Assembly: GCF_030819175.1 (NCBI RefSeq)
Contig: NZ_JAUTBJ010000002.1
Location: forward strand, 2,676,001 to 2,740,000
Length of the DNA: 64,000 nucleotides
Direction of reading: 5' to 3'
Origin: Sphingomonas sp. SORGH_AS_0879
GTDB taxonomy: Bacteria > Pseudomonadota > Alphaproteobacteria > Sphingomonadales > Sphingomonadaceae
Both the position numbers and the translations under genes were made by a program. Position 1 is the first letter of the stretch. Every line of letters begins with the position of its first letter. Below are positions 46,396 through 54,295 of this stretch, piece after piece. The notes below the pieces were generated by a model. The model was not told the origin of the DNA and searched no databases. It saw only the letters and a list, made by a program, of their open reading frames with translations.

Positions 46396-46730
46396 ACCTA
46401 TTCCTTTCGATGCGTCTTGGACAAATGGCCACTGTCACCGCAGCCATGGACGTTGTTATTCATGCCAACCAAAATACGACGGCAACCCAGAACGGGACCG
46501 ACAAAGATACCGCGAAAAGCACTCCACGGAAAAATGACAAGGCATCTTGGAGATCATCACCAATCCGGAACGATTCTTCACCCAAAACTCGATCTTGTTC
46601 TATCATGAACCGATGCTTGACATCCGTCATGGCCGCCCCCTTGCATCAACTACTTTCCCATATGACGATGATACGACCTCGGTCGACCGAAGCCATCGCA
46701 CCGCCCAGCGATCCGGAACCTGCGCGGCCC
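46396..46730. other. Intergenic region upstream of the EPS operon
   Basis: 335 bases between the small exported protein and the stop of the GGDEF-EAL gene. It has lower GC than its surroundings and is likely to hold the EPS promoter (minus strand). No clear repeats or operators were identified. Confidence 0.5.
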
Positions 46731-48053
46731 TCATTGCCCGACCGCAAAACACAGGCTTGCCGGACGGCACCGGCTGGTCGGCCGGTCGAGGACTGCCAGC
46801 GAATGACGCCATGTTTGTCGCCAGGGCCGACAATAGGATGGCCGCCCCCAAAAATAGCCCTGCTGCCACAGCGCACCGGCATCCCGGGCAATTCGACTCT
46901 GCTCAGGCGTTTCCACGCCTTTCGCCACCACGATGGAACCCAGCGATGCCGCCAGCGCGGAGAGCCGCGCAAAGAGCAACTGGTCGCGTGAAGACGTGCC
47001 TGCCCGCCATAGGAAGATGCGATGCACCTTCACGATATTCGGTGCGAAGGCGAGCACCTGAGGGATCGAAGCGTGACCGGCCCCGAAATCGTCCATCACG
47101 ATCCGGCATCCCAGTCGGCGGAGCTGGTCGACCAACGCAATCGCACGCGAAATGTCTGGCACGGCAGCGGTCTCGGTAATCTCGATCAACAGTCGCCGGG
47201 TGACATTCGGTCGGGCGCACAGCCGCGCCATCACATCCGCCCACCAGGGATCGACACATAGGCTCAGCGCGGACAGCTTGACCGCCAGGCTCACCTCGTC
47301 CGGCGCCTGCTCCAGATCGGTCAGGACTTGTCGCACCATATGGCGGTCCAACAGACGCACCATCCCGGTCCGTTCGAGCGCCAATATCCAGTCATCGGCC
47401 GCAGAAAGTGCACCATCCCGGTCGAGCAGCCGCGCCAATGTCTCGAAATAGGCGACGCGCCCGTCTTCCACGTTAGACACTACTCGCCAGCACAACTGCA
47501 AATCGCCATCCGGATCATTGATGCCGGACGGTTCGAGCGTTGCCAGAACGCGCGACGCCAGCGCCATGTCCCTACGATACCGGGCACCCCAATCGCCTTG
47601 GCCGGGGGACGCACCGACAAAGGGAAAGCACCATTCTCCGAACTCTGCTCCGTCGCTTGCCAGACGCCAGCGCCCGGACAGCCAGAGATGGACGGGACCA
47701 GCGGCGGCTTCGAACGGAACGGTCGGCAAGGTTTCGCACACATCGCCGACCCATGCCTCACAGGCCGATCCATCGGGTTCGGCGCCAAGGGTGGGCAGCG
47801 AAAGGAGGCGGATTTCTATCAAATCGGCCGCGACCCGTTCGATCGAACCATCATTTCGCACGACCTGCGCCAGCCGATCGCATACCGCCGACACCACGGC
47901 ATCAGCCGTCGCGCTGCCATAAGCGGACAAAAGGTGCGGATAATTTCCGATACGGAACTGAAAATGCGCGGCGTAACGATCCGGCTGGATCGGCGAGCAT
48001 AGCGTGCCACAGGTGGTTGCCGACTGCCTCCCACTTTTTGCACGCAAAGACAT
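46731..48053 (-). CDS. Degenerate GGDEF-EAL protein, probable c-di-GMP-responsive regulator
   Basis: 440 residues from the ATG at 48053, which has GGGGG upstream; the frame is open to 48092. The N-terminal part keeps GGDEF-like structure (HFQFRIGNYPHLLSAYGSAT) but has ERVAADLIEIR where GGDEF should be. The EAL domain keeps ETLARL, LLIEITET, VMDDFGAGHASI and QGYFWGRP. It has lost key residues by eye: KLS for NLS, VKVHRIF for the K-x-D motif, and AKGVE for AEGVE. Catalysis is therefore unlikely, and a binding or protein-interaction role in EPS control is possible. The C-terminal tail after GRP is Arg-rich. Confidence 0.78.
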   Translation of the reverse strand: MSLRAKSGRQSATTCGTLCSPIQPDRYAAHFQFRIGNYPHLLSAYGSATADAVVSAVCDRLAQVVRNDGSIERVAADLIEIRLLSLPTLGAEPDGSACEAWVGDVCETLPTVPFEAAAGPVHLWLSGRWRLASDGAEFGEWCFPFVGASPGQGDWGARYRRDMALASRVLATLEPSGINDPDGDLQLCWRVVSNVEDGRVAYFETLARLLDRDGALSAADDWILALERTGMVRLLDRHMVRQVLTDLEQAPDEVSLAVKLSALSLCVDPWWADVMARLCARPNVTRRLLIEITETAAVPDISRAIALVDQLRRLGCRIVMDDFGAGHASIPQVLAFAPNIVKVHRIFLWRAGTSSRDQLLFARLSALAASLGSIVVAKGVETPEQSRIARDAGALWQQGYFWGRPSYCRPWRQTWRHSLAVLDRPTSRCRPASLCFAVGQ

Positions 48054-48099
48054 CGGCAACCCCCAGCTTGGCAGCGGTCGGGATCGAACCACTGAATCT

Positions 48100-48126
48100 G
48101 TTACCGTATATCCAAAAGTGTATCAG
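48100..48126 (+). repeat. Left inverted repeat of the recombinase segment
   Basis: Begins GTTAC and ends with the 18-base core TATCCAAAAGTGTATCAG (48109-48126). It lies between the EAL gene and the recombinase gene. Confidence 0.85.
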
Positions 48127-48206
48127 CCGCCCGGGAGAGACGTTATGGTAACGCAATGACTTTAACCTGTTCCTCGGAAAGCAGTCCTGCACAGGGAACG
48201 GAGACC

Positions 48207-49082
48207 ATGCCCGCGGCGATCTACAACCACTATGGCCAACGTAAGTATCTCACTTCTCAGGAAATAGATGCGTTCGTCCATACTGCCGGATCATGCAGCA
48301 CCGACATCAAGACATTCTGTTGCATGATGGCCTTTACCGGCTGCCGCATATCGGAAGCCTTGGCCATGACGAAGGACAGTATCGACTTCGAAGCGAAGCA
48401 CGTCGTCATCCGTTGCCTGAAGAAACGGGGGAAACGTGTATATCGAGCCGTACCGCTTCCCGCTTCCTATCTGAAAGCCCTAAAGCGTTGGTTTAAAACG
48501 CTTGAGGGGACGAATGATCGTCTGTGGCCTTGGTCGCGCATGACCGGATATCGCCGGATCTGCGAAGTCATGAGCGATGCGATGGTCCGGGGAAGCTATG
48601 CCAGTCCCAAGGGATTGCGCCACGGCTTTGGCGTGCGGGCGATCCAGGCAAGCGTACCGCTGACGTTGGTTCAGCGGTGGCTGGGACATGCGGACATCAA
48701 GACGACAGCCATCTATACCAGCGCTGTCGGTCCGGAGGAGCGGGAAATCGCGTCCCGCATGTGGCGCGAAGAGCGAGTTGCTCCGCCTTCCCCGCCCAGC
48801 AACTGCGAAGAGAGGCCCGATGGGTGGCAGGGCCTATTATCCCGCGCACGATCAATGCCGATCGTATTCACTTCAGATACCCCCCCGCAAACGCTTGATC
48901 CGACCGTATCTGCCGATACTCCGTCCCATAGTCACAAATGCCGGCACGCTCACAGCGGCGACGCTGAGGTCAATCCTGAGTCAGGTAACCAGGAAAGGTG
49001 GCCGAAACGATTAACAGCTTGCCTCCTGATACACTTTTGGATAAAGTGTAACCGATATTATCACTGTCAATCATTTACTTAG
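48207..49082 (+). CDS. Tyrosine recombinase/integrase
   Basis: 291 residues from the ATG at 48207 with GGGAACGGAG upstream. The catalytic core is compact (about 180 residues): Arg47 in TGCRISEAL, a Lys-rich beta-hairpin (LKKRGKRVYRAVPL), the box-II segment SPKGLRHGFGVRA, His161 in WLGHADIKTTAIYTSA, and nucleophile Tyr170. Box II has Lys where HxxR is usual, a variant I recall in other stand-alone proteobacterial integrases. The last 100 residues have no recognisable domain and run through the right inverted repeat to a stop at 49080. There is no N-terminal core-binding domain of normal length. Confidence 0.85.
   Translation: MPAAIYNHYGQRKYLTSQEIDAFVHTAGSCSTDIKTFCCMMAFTGCRISEALAMTKDSIDFEAKHVVIRCLKKRGKRVYRAVPLPASYLKALKRWFKTLEGTNDRLWPWSRMTGYRRICEVMSDAMVRGSYASPKGLRHGFGVRAIQASVPLTLVQRWLGHADIKTTAIYTSAVGPEEREIASRMWREERVAPPSPPSNCEERPDGWQGLLSRARSMPIVFTSDTPPQTLDPTVSADTPSHSHKCRHAHSGDAEVNPESGNQERWPKRLTACLLIHFWIKCNRYYHCQSFT
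49026..49052 (-). repeat. Right inverted repeat of the recombinase segment
   Basis: Inverse of the left copy, with identical 18-base core (49026-49043). On its inner strand the sequence GTTACAC...GTGTATC forms imperfect opposed arms about 11 bases apart, the general layout of a tyrosine recombinase binding site. It lies within the 3' end of the recombinase ORF. Confidence 0.85.
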
Positions 49083-49434
49083 CCTCGATCGTTCTTCGTC
49101 GGCCTGTAGAATGAACTGACCGACGCTCAGCAACGACCCTACGCGTCCCGGGTTCCATCCATCGGGAAGGAGAACAGACGATTGTGGCGGGGCAGACATG
49201 GGCTTGCCCCACATGATCGGGCAGCCATTTGGTCGGTGTGAAGCGTTTTTGTTCGAACGGTTACCCATTCGACCTGGGACACAAGCGACGTGCCTCGTCC
49301 AAAGCACGGGTGCTGGGATTCCCATATCGCAGGTTCAGGCATCAGCCATTCGGATGATTGAGGTGGTCCCGCCTTCCTGGACAGGTTCGCGGCGAAGTTA
49401 AGCTTAAACCGATGTTGTCATGCCGCGAGTTTGG
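49083..49434. other. Non-coding stretch between recombinase and IS
   Basis: 352 bases with only short unsupported frames. No RNA gene, repeat or promoter could be assigned. Confidence 0.5.
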
Positions 49435-49499
49435 TGACGTGACCCCCGTTTCTTCATCCAACTGGAAGTAGAGACCGTCTCCTTAAAGGGACGGACGGA

Positions 49500-49766
49500 A
49501 TGAAGCGGAAGCAGTTTTCGGAAGAGCAGATCATCGGCATCCTGAAGGAGGCCGAGGCGGGTGCGGTGGTGACGGAGCTGTGCCGCAAGCACGGGATGTC
49601 GAGCGCGACTTACTATGCGTGGAAGGCGAAGTTCGGCGGCCTGGAGGTGTCCGACGCAAAGCGCCTGCGGTCGCTCGAAGAGGAGAACGCCCGGCTCAAA
49701 CGGCTACTGGCGGACACGATGCTGGACAATGCGGGGTTGAAAGACCTGCTGTCAAAAAAGTGGTGA
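49500..49766 (+). CDS. IS3-family transposase OrfA
   Basis: 88 residues: [16 protein letters not shown] and [20 protein letters not shown] (helix-turn-helix), then the zipper helix [20 protein letters not shown]. The classic slippery heptamer A AAA AAG lies at 49754-49760, in phase, just before the stop. Confidence 0.93.
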   Translation: MKRKQFSEEQIIGILKEAEAGAVVTELCRKHGMSSATYYAWKAKFGGLEVSDAKRLRSLEEENARLKRLLADTMLDNAGLKDLLSKKW

Positions 49767-50665
49767 CGCCCGCCGCGAAGCGGCAAGCGGTCGCGCATCT
49801 CCAGGCGACGCTGGGGATGAGCGAGCGGCGGGCATGCACGGTCGTTGGGGCAGACCGCACGAGCATGCGGTATCGCTCGTGCCGGGCGGATGATGGCGAC
49901 CTGCGGTCGCGGCTGCGCGAGCTGGCGCAGCAACGCCGACGGTTCGGCTATCGGCGTCTGCACATCCTGCTGCGCCGGGACGGCATCACGATCAACCGCA
50001 AGAAGACCCAGCGGCTCTATCGTGAGGAGGGTTTGACGGTCAGGCGCCGGAAGGGACGAAGGCGCGCCACAGGCAGCCGTGCGCCCGCGTCAGTGCTGGC
50101 GCTTCCCAACCAGCGCTGGAGTCTGGACTTCGTCCACGACCAGCTCGTGACCGGCCGTCGGTTCCGCGTGCTCAACATCGTCGATGACGTCACGCGCGAA
50201 TGCCTTCGGGCGGTGGTGGACACGTCGATCTCGGGCCGGCGGGTCGTGCGCGAGCTGGCCGATCTGATCGCCGAGCGTGGCAGGCCGAAGATGATCGTCA
50301 GCGACAACGGGACCGAACTGACGTCGAACGCGGTGCTCGCCTGGTCCGGCGATGCCCGCATCGAGTGGCATTACATCGCGCCGGGCAAGCCCACGCAGAA
50401 CGGGTTCGTCGAGAGCTTTAACGGTCGCATGCGCGACGAGCTGCTCAACGAGACGCTGTTCTTCACCATCGGTCAGGCCCGCTCGATTCTGGCCCGCTGG
50501 GTCGACGACTACAACAACGAGCGTCCGCACTCCTCGCTCGGCTACGCCACTCCGGCAGCCTTCGCTGCCGGGCTCGAACAGCAACGGGCGGGGTTAACCC
50601 CGCCCGTTGCTTCACCTGCGCTTATGCGCGAAAACCACGGTCGGTCTCTGGTTGCCGCTGGATGA
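49757..50665 (+). CDS. IS3-family transposase OrfB (made by -1 frameshift)
   Basis: About 302 residues in the -1 frame after the slippery site ([15 protein letters not shown]...). It has [16 protein letters not shown] and the DDE core: [13 protein letters not shown] with the first Asp, [12 protein letters not shown] with the second, and [18 protein letters not shown] with Glu. It appears complete, so the element may be mobile. The start coordinate reflects the frameshift, not a start codon. Confidence 0.9.
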   Translation, partial: KVVTPAAKRQAVAHLQATLGMSERRACTVVGADRTSMRYRSCRADDGDLRSRLRELAQQRRRFGYRRLHILLRRDGITINRKKTQRLYREEGLTVRRRKGRRRATGSRAPASVLALPNQRWSLDFVHDQLVTGRRFRVLNIVDDVTRECLRAVVDTSISGRRVVRELADLIAERGRPKMIVSDNGTELTSNAVLAWSGDARIEWHYIAPGKPTQNGFVESFNGRMRDELLNETLFFTIGQARSILARWVDDYNNERPHSSLGYATPAAFAAGLEQQRAGLTPPVASPALMRENHGRSLVAAG

Positions 50666-50705
50666 AAGACCGGGGTCACGTCACGGGCTCCACAACTCCC
50701 GATCT

Positions 50706-51467
50706 ATGCCGATCGTCCGTCGGGTTACGCTTCATGTGCCTGGCCTAGCCCGCGATACTGATCCCATCAGGGTCGCGCTTCTTGCCGACATTCATTTGGG
50801 TAACAGCGGGATGACAGCGACACGGCTGGCCAAGATCGTGGAGCAAGTGGAAGCTACTCGGCCTGACATGATCCTTTTGGCTGGCGACTTTGTAACGGGC
50901 CATGATGCGCAGGGTGCGACAGAGCGTGCCGAAGGCCTGACCGTGCCGCTCGCTCGTTTGAGCGCGCCGCTTGGCGTTGTCGCAGTTCTTGGAAATCACG
51001 ATTATTGGACCGCTGCCTTGACGGTACGCACGGCATTGATGCGGGCCGGCGTCACCGTTCTTGAGAACAAGGCGGTCAGGCTTGGACCTTTCGCCGTCGT
51101 CGGGATAGGTGATCGCTTTTCGGGTCACGATGACATCAGGGCTTCTCTTACGCAGATGCGGCGGGCGGGAGGGATGCCAATAATCTTGACCCACTCACCC
51201 GATCTGGTTCCTGACTTGCCGAATAACCTGCCGCTTGTGCTCACTGGCCACACCCATTGCGGACAAGTCGTGTTGCCTCTGATTGGACCGCTGGTGATGC
51301 ATGCGCCCAAGGACCATTGGCGACGGCTCTATAATCCTCGCTATCGGTGCGGGATCGTTCGCGACGGCAAGCGTACAACCATCATTACTGCGGGGGTGGG
51401 CTCTGGCACTTCCACCATCCGTATTGGAGCAATGCCGGATTGGTGGCTGATCTCCTTGGCACCATGA
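50706..51467 (+). CDS. Metallophosphoesterase, probably 5'-truncated by the IS
   Basis: 253 residues from the first usable ATG, 22 bases after the IS end. The calcineurin-like motifs are present: LLADIHLGNSG (D-x-H), LLAGDFVTGHD (GDxx), VLGNHDYW (GNHD), and LTGHTHCGQVVLP (GHxHxGQ). Family members usually have an N-terminal membrane anchor before this domain. The codons upstream of the ATG (GLHNSRS...) look like coding sequence, so the anchor was probably lost to the insertion. The catalytic domain is complete, and expression might come from an IS promoter. Substrate unknown. Confidence 0.82.
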   Translation: MPIVRRVTLHVPGLARDTDPIRVALLADIHLGNSGMTATRLAKIVEQVEATRPDMILLAGDFVTGHDAQGATERAEGLTVPLARLSAPLGVVAVLGNHDYWTAALTVRTALMRAGVTVLENKAVRLGPFAVVGIGDRFSGHDDIRASLTQMRRAGGMPIILTHSPDLVPDLPNNLPLVLTGHTHCGQVVLPLIGPLVMHAPKDHWRRLYNPRYRCGIVRDGKRTTIITAGVGSGTSTIRIGAMPDWWLISLAP

Positions 51468-51547
51468 TCGATCAGCTTCCCGATTGGGAAGGTCGGCCGG
51501 CACGATGGCACGCCGACGAGTGCGCTGTGGGCCGCTCAGGTGGCGCG

Positions 51548-51586
51548 TTTTCCCGAAATATGTTCCCAATTGCCTTTTCCCGAAAT
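51548..51586 (+). repeat. Short direct repeat TTTTCCCGAAAT
   Basis: Two identical 12-base copies at 51548-51559 and 51575-51586, 27 bases apart, in a 259-base non-coding stretch between the phosphoesterase and an IS fragment. They might be recombinase or replication-protein sites, or chance. Confidence 0.4.
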
Positions 51587-51726
51587 GCGCCATCGGACAT
51601 GGAGTTTTGGGAAAGGCCGGGCCGCCTGAAACCGGGTTGACCGAGCCCGCTCCTGGCGCAGCGGGTCCGGGTTGAGGAGCCGAGGGGTATCGCATCAGCG
51701 GGGGCGTCAACCCAATCTGGCGACGA

Positions 51727-52110
51727 CTATGTCTTTTCTAAATTGCGGAAACACGAACTGTAAGCGCTAAAAACAAATGACATTACTCCTCTAGATAGAA
51801 ACGGCACTGATGGTGCTGTCGGCGCGTCCCCGATGTCATAGCCTTCCGCGCGGATCCGTCTGGCATCGACCGCAAACCCTTCGCCGCCAACCGGCCCCTC
51901 GGCCATGCAGCGCGCGACCGTCATCTCGAACAGCCGGCGCAGCAGGTCGCTGTCGGGGAAGCGCCGGTGACGGTTCTTCAAAAAGGTCGATTGGGCGGGC
52001 ACGTCGCCGTCCAGCCCCAACCCGCAGAGCCAGCGATAGGCCAGGTTCAGATGCACCTCATCGCATCGCCGACGCTGGGACCGGATGCCCATGTAATAGC
52101 CGATGATGAG
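51727..52110 (-). pseudogene. IS1182-like transposase fragment
   Basis: The remaining segment LIIGYYMGIRSQRRRCDEVHL (split) ... LNLAYRWLCGLGLDGDVP ... FLKNRHRRFPDSDLLRRLFE is the conserved N-terminal DUF772-type part of IS1182/IS5-like transposases. The DDE domain is missing and the tail (after RIRAEGYDIGDA) is unrelated. The fragment abuts the pit promoter region. Confidence 0.8.
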
Positions 52111-52117
52111 TGACGTG

Positions 52118-52135
52118 CTGTCACGAAACTGTCGC
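52118..52135 (+). promoter_or_regulatory. Pho-box-like site upstream of the Pit transporter
   Basis: CTGTCACGAAACTGTCGC consists of two CTGTC half-sites exactly 11 bases apart, close to the alphaproteobacterial PhoB consensus (CTGTCAT repeats with 11-base period). It ends 22 bases upstream of the ATG. Confidence 0.65.
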
Positions 52136-52157
52136 AGCGGGCGGGGATAGCGCGGTC

Positions 52158-53801
52158 ATGATAGCGCTCACGCCCCCCGCCCTGCCCCCGGGCGAGACGG
52201 ACACACCCCATCGTCTGGACGGCAACCTGCATCCAGCGGGACGCTGGGTCTTCGCCGCCCTCCTCGCTGGCGGCCTCGCCTACGCCGGTGTCAGTATTCT
52301 GACCGACACCCAACAGGTCGGCGAGCAACTCGCGCTCGGTGCCTTCGCCTTCCTCGCGCTGGCGCTCGTCATCGCGTTGGGTTTCGAGTTCGTGAACGGC
52401 TTCCACGACACCGCCAACGCAGTGGCGACGGTGATCTATACCAACGCCATGCCCGCCCCGCTGGCGGTCGTCTGGTCCGGGGTCTTCAACTTCCTCGGTG
52501 TGATGCTGTCGTCCGGTGCGGTCGCCTACGCGATCGTCACGCTATTGCCGGTGGACCTGGTCCTGCACGTCGGCAGTACCGCTGGCTACGCGATGATCTT
52601 TGCGCTGCTTTTCGCCGCGATCGGCTGGAACCTCGCCACCTGGTATGTGGGCCTGCCCAACTCCTCCAGTCACGCGCTGATCGGATCGATCCTCGGCGTG
52701 GGGTTCGCCAACCAACTGCTGTCGGGTGGCCCCGGCGGCACGTCGGGCGTCGATTGGGGTCAGGCGCAGAAGGTGCTGGCAGCGCTACTGTTTAGCCCGC
52801 TGCTCGGCTTCGTCGCGGCGTTCATCCTGCTGCTCGTCTTGAAGCGGCTCGCGCCCGACCCGGCGCTGTACCGCGAACCGGCTGCAGACCGGCCACCGCC
52901 GCGCGGCATCCGTGCGCTACTGATCTTCACCTGCACCGCAGTCAGCTTCGCGCACGGCGGCAACGACGGGCAGAAGGGCATGGGGCTCATCATGCTCATC
53001 CTGATCGGTATCGCGCCCACGGCCTATGCGCTGAACCGCACGGTTCCGGAAAGCGCGACGCCGGCCTTCGTCCAGGCATCCGACAACGCGGAACAGGCGT
53101 TCCGGCGCCCGGCGCGAGGGACGACGATATCGGTCGATGGCGCTCGCGCCACGCTTACGCAGACACTGCGCGACCGACGCATTGCAGCGCCCACGACCTA
53201 TGCCGCACTGGCGACGCTGTCCGACGACGTCTCGCAGCGGATCGCGGCCTATGGCTCGCTCGGCAAGGTTCCCGCCGCGGCGACACCCAATTTGCGCAAC
53301 GACATGTATCTCGTTCTCGACAGCGCCACGCTGGTGAAGAAGGACGAAGGCGCGCGACGCGCCATGAGCGCGGCCGAGGTCGACGCCGTCGGCACCTACG
53401 CCGATCGGTTGCAGCAAGGCACGCGGTACATCCCGTTCTGGGTTAAGGTCGCGGTCGCGCTGGCGCTCGGCCTCGGCACGATGGTCGGCTGGCGGCGCAT
53501 CGTCGTGACCGTCGGCGAGCGCATCGGCAAGACCCACCTGACCTATGGCATGGGCGCCTCTGCGGAACTCGTCGCGGCATCGACTATCCTGCTTGCGGAA
53601 CGCTTCGGCCTGCCCGTCTCGACCACGCACATCCTGTCGTCGGGCGTCGCCGGAGCGTCGGTCGCAAACGGGGCCGGCCTGCAGACACGAACGGTGCGAA
53701 ACATGGCTCTGGCTTGGGTTATGACGCTGCCTGCGGCGATGACGCTGTCCGGCTTGCTCTATTGGGGCCTGCTGCGCATGGGCGCGCTGATCAGCGGATA
53801 G
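52158..53801 (+). CDS. Inorganic phosphate transporter, Pit family
   Basis: 547 residues from the ATG at 52158 (the frame is open 16 codons upstream). It has the two PHO4 signatures: GFEFVNGFHDTANAVATVIYTNAMP and WYVGLPNSSSHALIGSILG in the first half, and AVSFAHGGNDGQKGMGLI and FGLPVSTTHILSSGVAG in the second, each split for length. A hydrophilic loop of about 140 residues separates the halves. It imports phosphate with protons or as a metal-phosphate. It has a Pho-box-like site and sits next to an IS fragment, so its upstream region may be rearranged. Confidence 0.92.
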   Translation: MIALTPPALPPGETDTPHRLDGNLHPAGRWVFAALLAGGLAYAGVSILTDTQQVGEQLALGAFAFLALALVIALGFEFVNGFHDTANAVATVIYTNAMPAPLAVVWSGVFNFLGVMLSSGAVAYAIVTLLPVDLVLHVGSTAGYAMIFALLFAAIGWNLATWYVGLPNSSSHALIGSILGVGFANQLLSGGPGGTSGVDWGQAQKVLAALLFSPLLGFVAAFILLLVLKRLAPDPALYREPAADRPPPRGIRALLIFTCTAVSFAHGGNDGQKGMGLIMLILIGIAPTAYALNRTVPESATPAFVQASDNAEQAFRRPARGTTISVDGARATLTQTLRDRRIAAPTTYAALATLSDDVSQRIAAYGSLGKVPAAATPNLRNDMYLVLDSATLVKKDEGARRAMSAAEVDAVGTYADRLQQGTRYIPFWVKVAVALALGLGTMVGWRRIVVTVGERIGKTHLTYGMGASAELVAASTILLAERFGLPVSTTHILSSGVAGASVANGAGLQTRTVRNMALAWVMTLPAAMTLSGLLYWGLLRMGALISG

Positions 53802-54295
53802 CCGCATATCCGTGGATCCGGGTCGGCTATCGGCACGGGCTTGGCGCGATGGTTCGCAAGTACCCATTGGCGGGATAGAAGAAGCTTGCTCGCTCAACCA
53901 AGCCGCCGGCCGTGGCTCCGCCTCGCCTGCCACCGCCGGGATGGCTGGCCGGTCAAATTCTGGCGATATATTCTCAGGCTGTGAGGCCGCTGAACATCTT
54001 GATGCGGCGGCAAAGTTGTATGCGGCTATGAAGATTGGCAAGATGCGTCCGCAGTTGATCGTGACCCTTGGCGCAAGCTAATCGACGCGCTGGCGGTTGC
54101 TGTCCTGAGCCTGTTTAATAGCCGTCCTTCGATGCGCCCGCTAAACGTTGGCGGCGACCTTGGGCGGCAGCCCGACGCCGTGGCACCAATCCTGTGCCGA
54201 TGATGCATCATCAAACGCCGGGATCCAATTAAAGAACCACCCCTTCATCTCACCCGCGACACAACCTACCGGGCCATCAGGCTCCCCCCATTGGC
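53802..54295. other. Non-coding or decayed stretch between pit and phoD
   Basis: 494 bases. Short frames on both strands (for example one ending MKIGKMRPQLIVTLGAS on plus and one with KGWFFNWIPAFDDASSAQDW on minus) look like remnants, but I cannot name them. No RNA gene or operator seen. Confidence 0.45.

Larger units (their letters stand above)
48100..49052 (+). mobile_element. Inverted-repeat-bounded segment carrying a tyrosine recombinase gene
   Basis: A 27-bp inverted repeat brackets the recombinase gene: left copy 48100-48126, right copy 49026-49052. The inner 18 bases TATCCAAAAGTGTATCAG are identical, and the outer GTTAC is identical. Four positions between them are mostly different. 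No direct repeat flanks the ends. This could be a small tyrosine-recombinase mobile element or a self-encoded invertible segment. The left repeat begins 47 bases upstream of the EAL ATG. Confidence 0.6.
49435..50683 (+). mobile_element. IS3-family element (IS407-like), apparently intact
   Basis: 1249 bp bounded by TGACGTGACCCCCGTTTC on the left and the inverse TGACGTGACCCCGGTCTT on the right. It holds orfA and orfB in -1 register. No matching 4-bp target duplication is visible (TTGG left, CGGG right), suggesting a rearrangement after insertion. Its right end truncates the start of the metallophosphoesterase gene. It is related to the decayed IS at 26.9 kb. Confidence 0.9.

Noticed and set aside
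48074..48090. tRNA T-arm-like string GGTTCGATCCC on the minus strand, possibly an attachment site
   Set aside because: The T-stem would pair at only three of five positions, no cloverleaf precedes it, and it falls in the 5' end of the EAL frame.
49431..50687. Target duplication for the IS at 49435
   Set aside because: The flanks TTGG and CGGG do not match.
53812..54081. 89-codon plus-strand frame after pit
   Set aside because: Composition and lack of a ribosome site argue against a gene; treated as non-coding or remnant.
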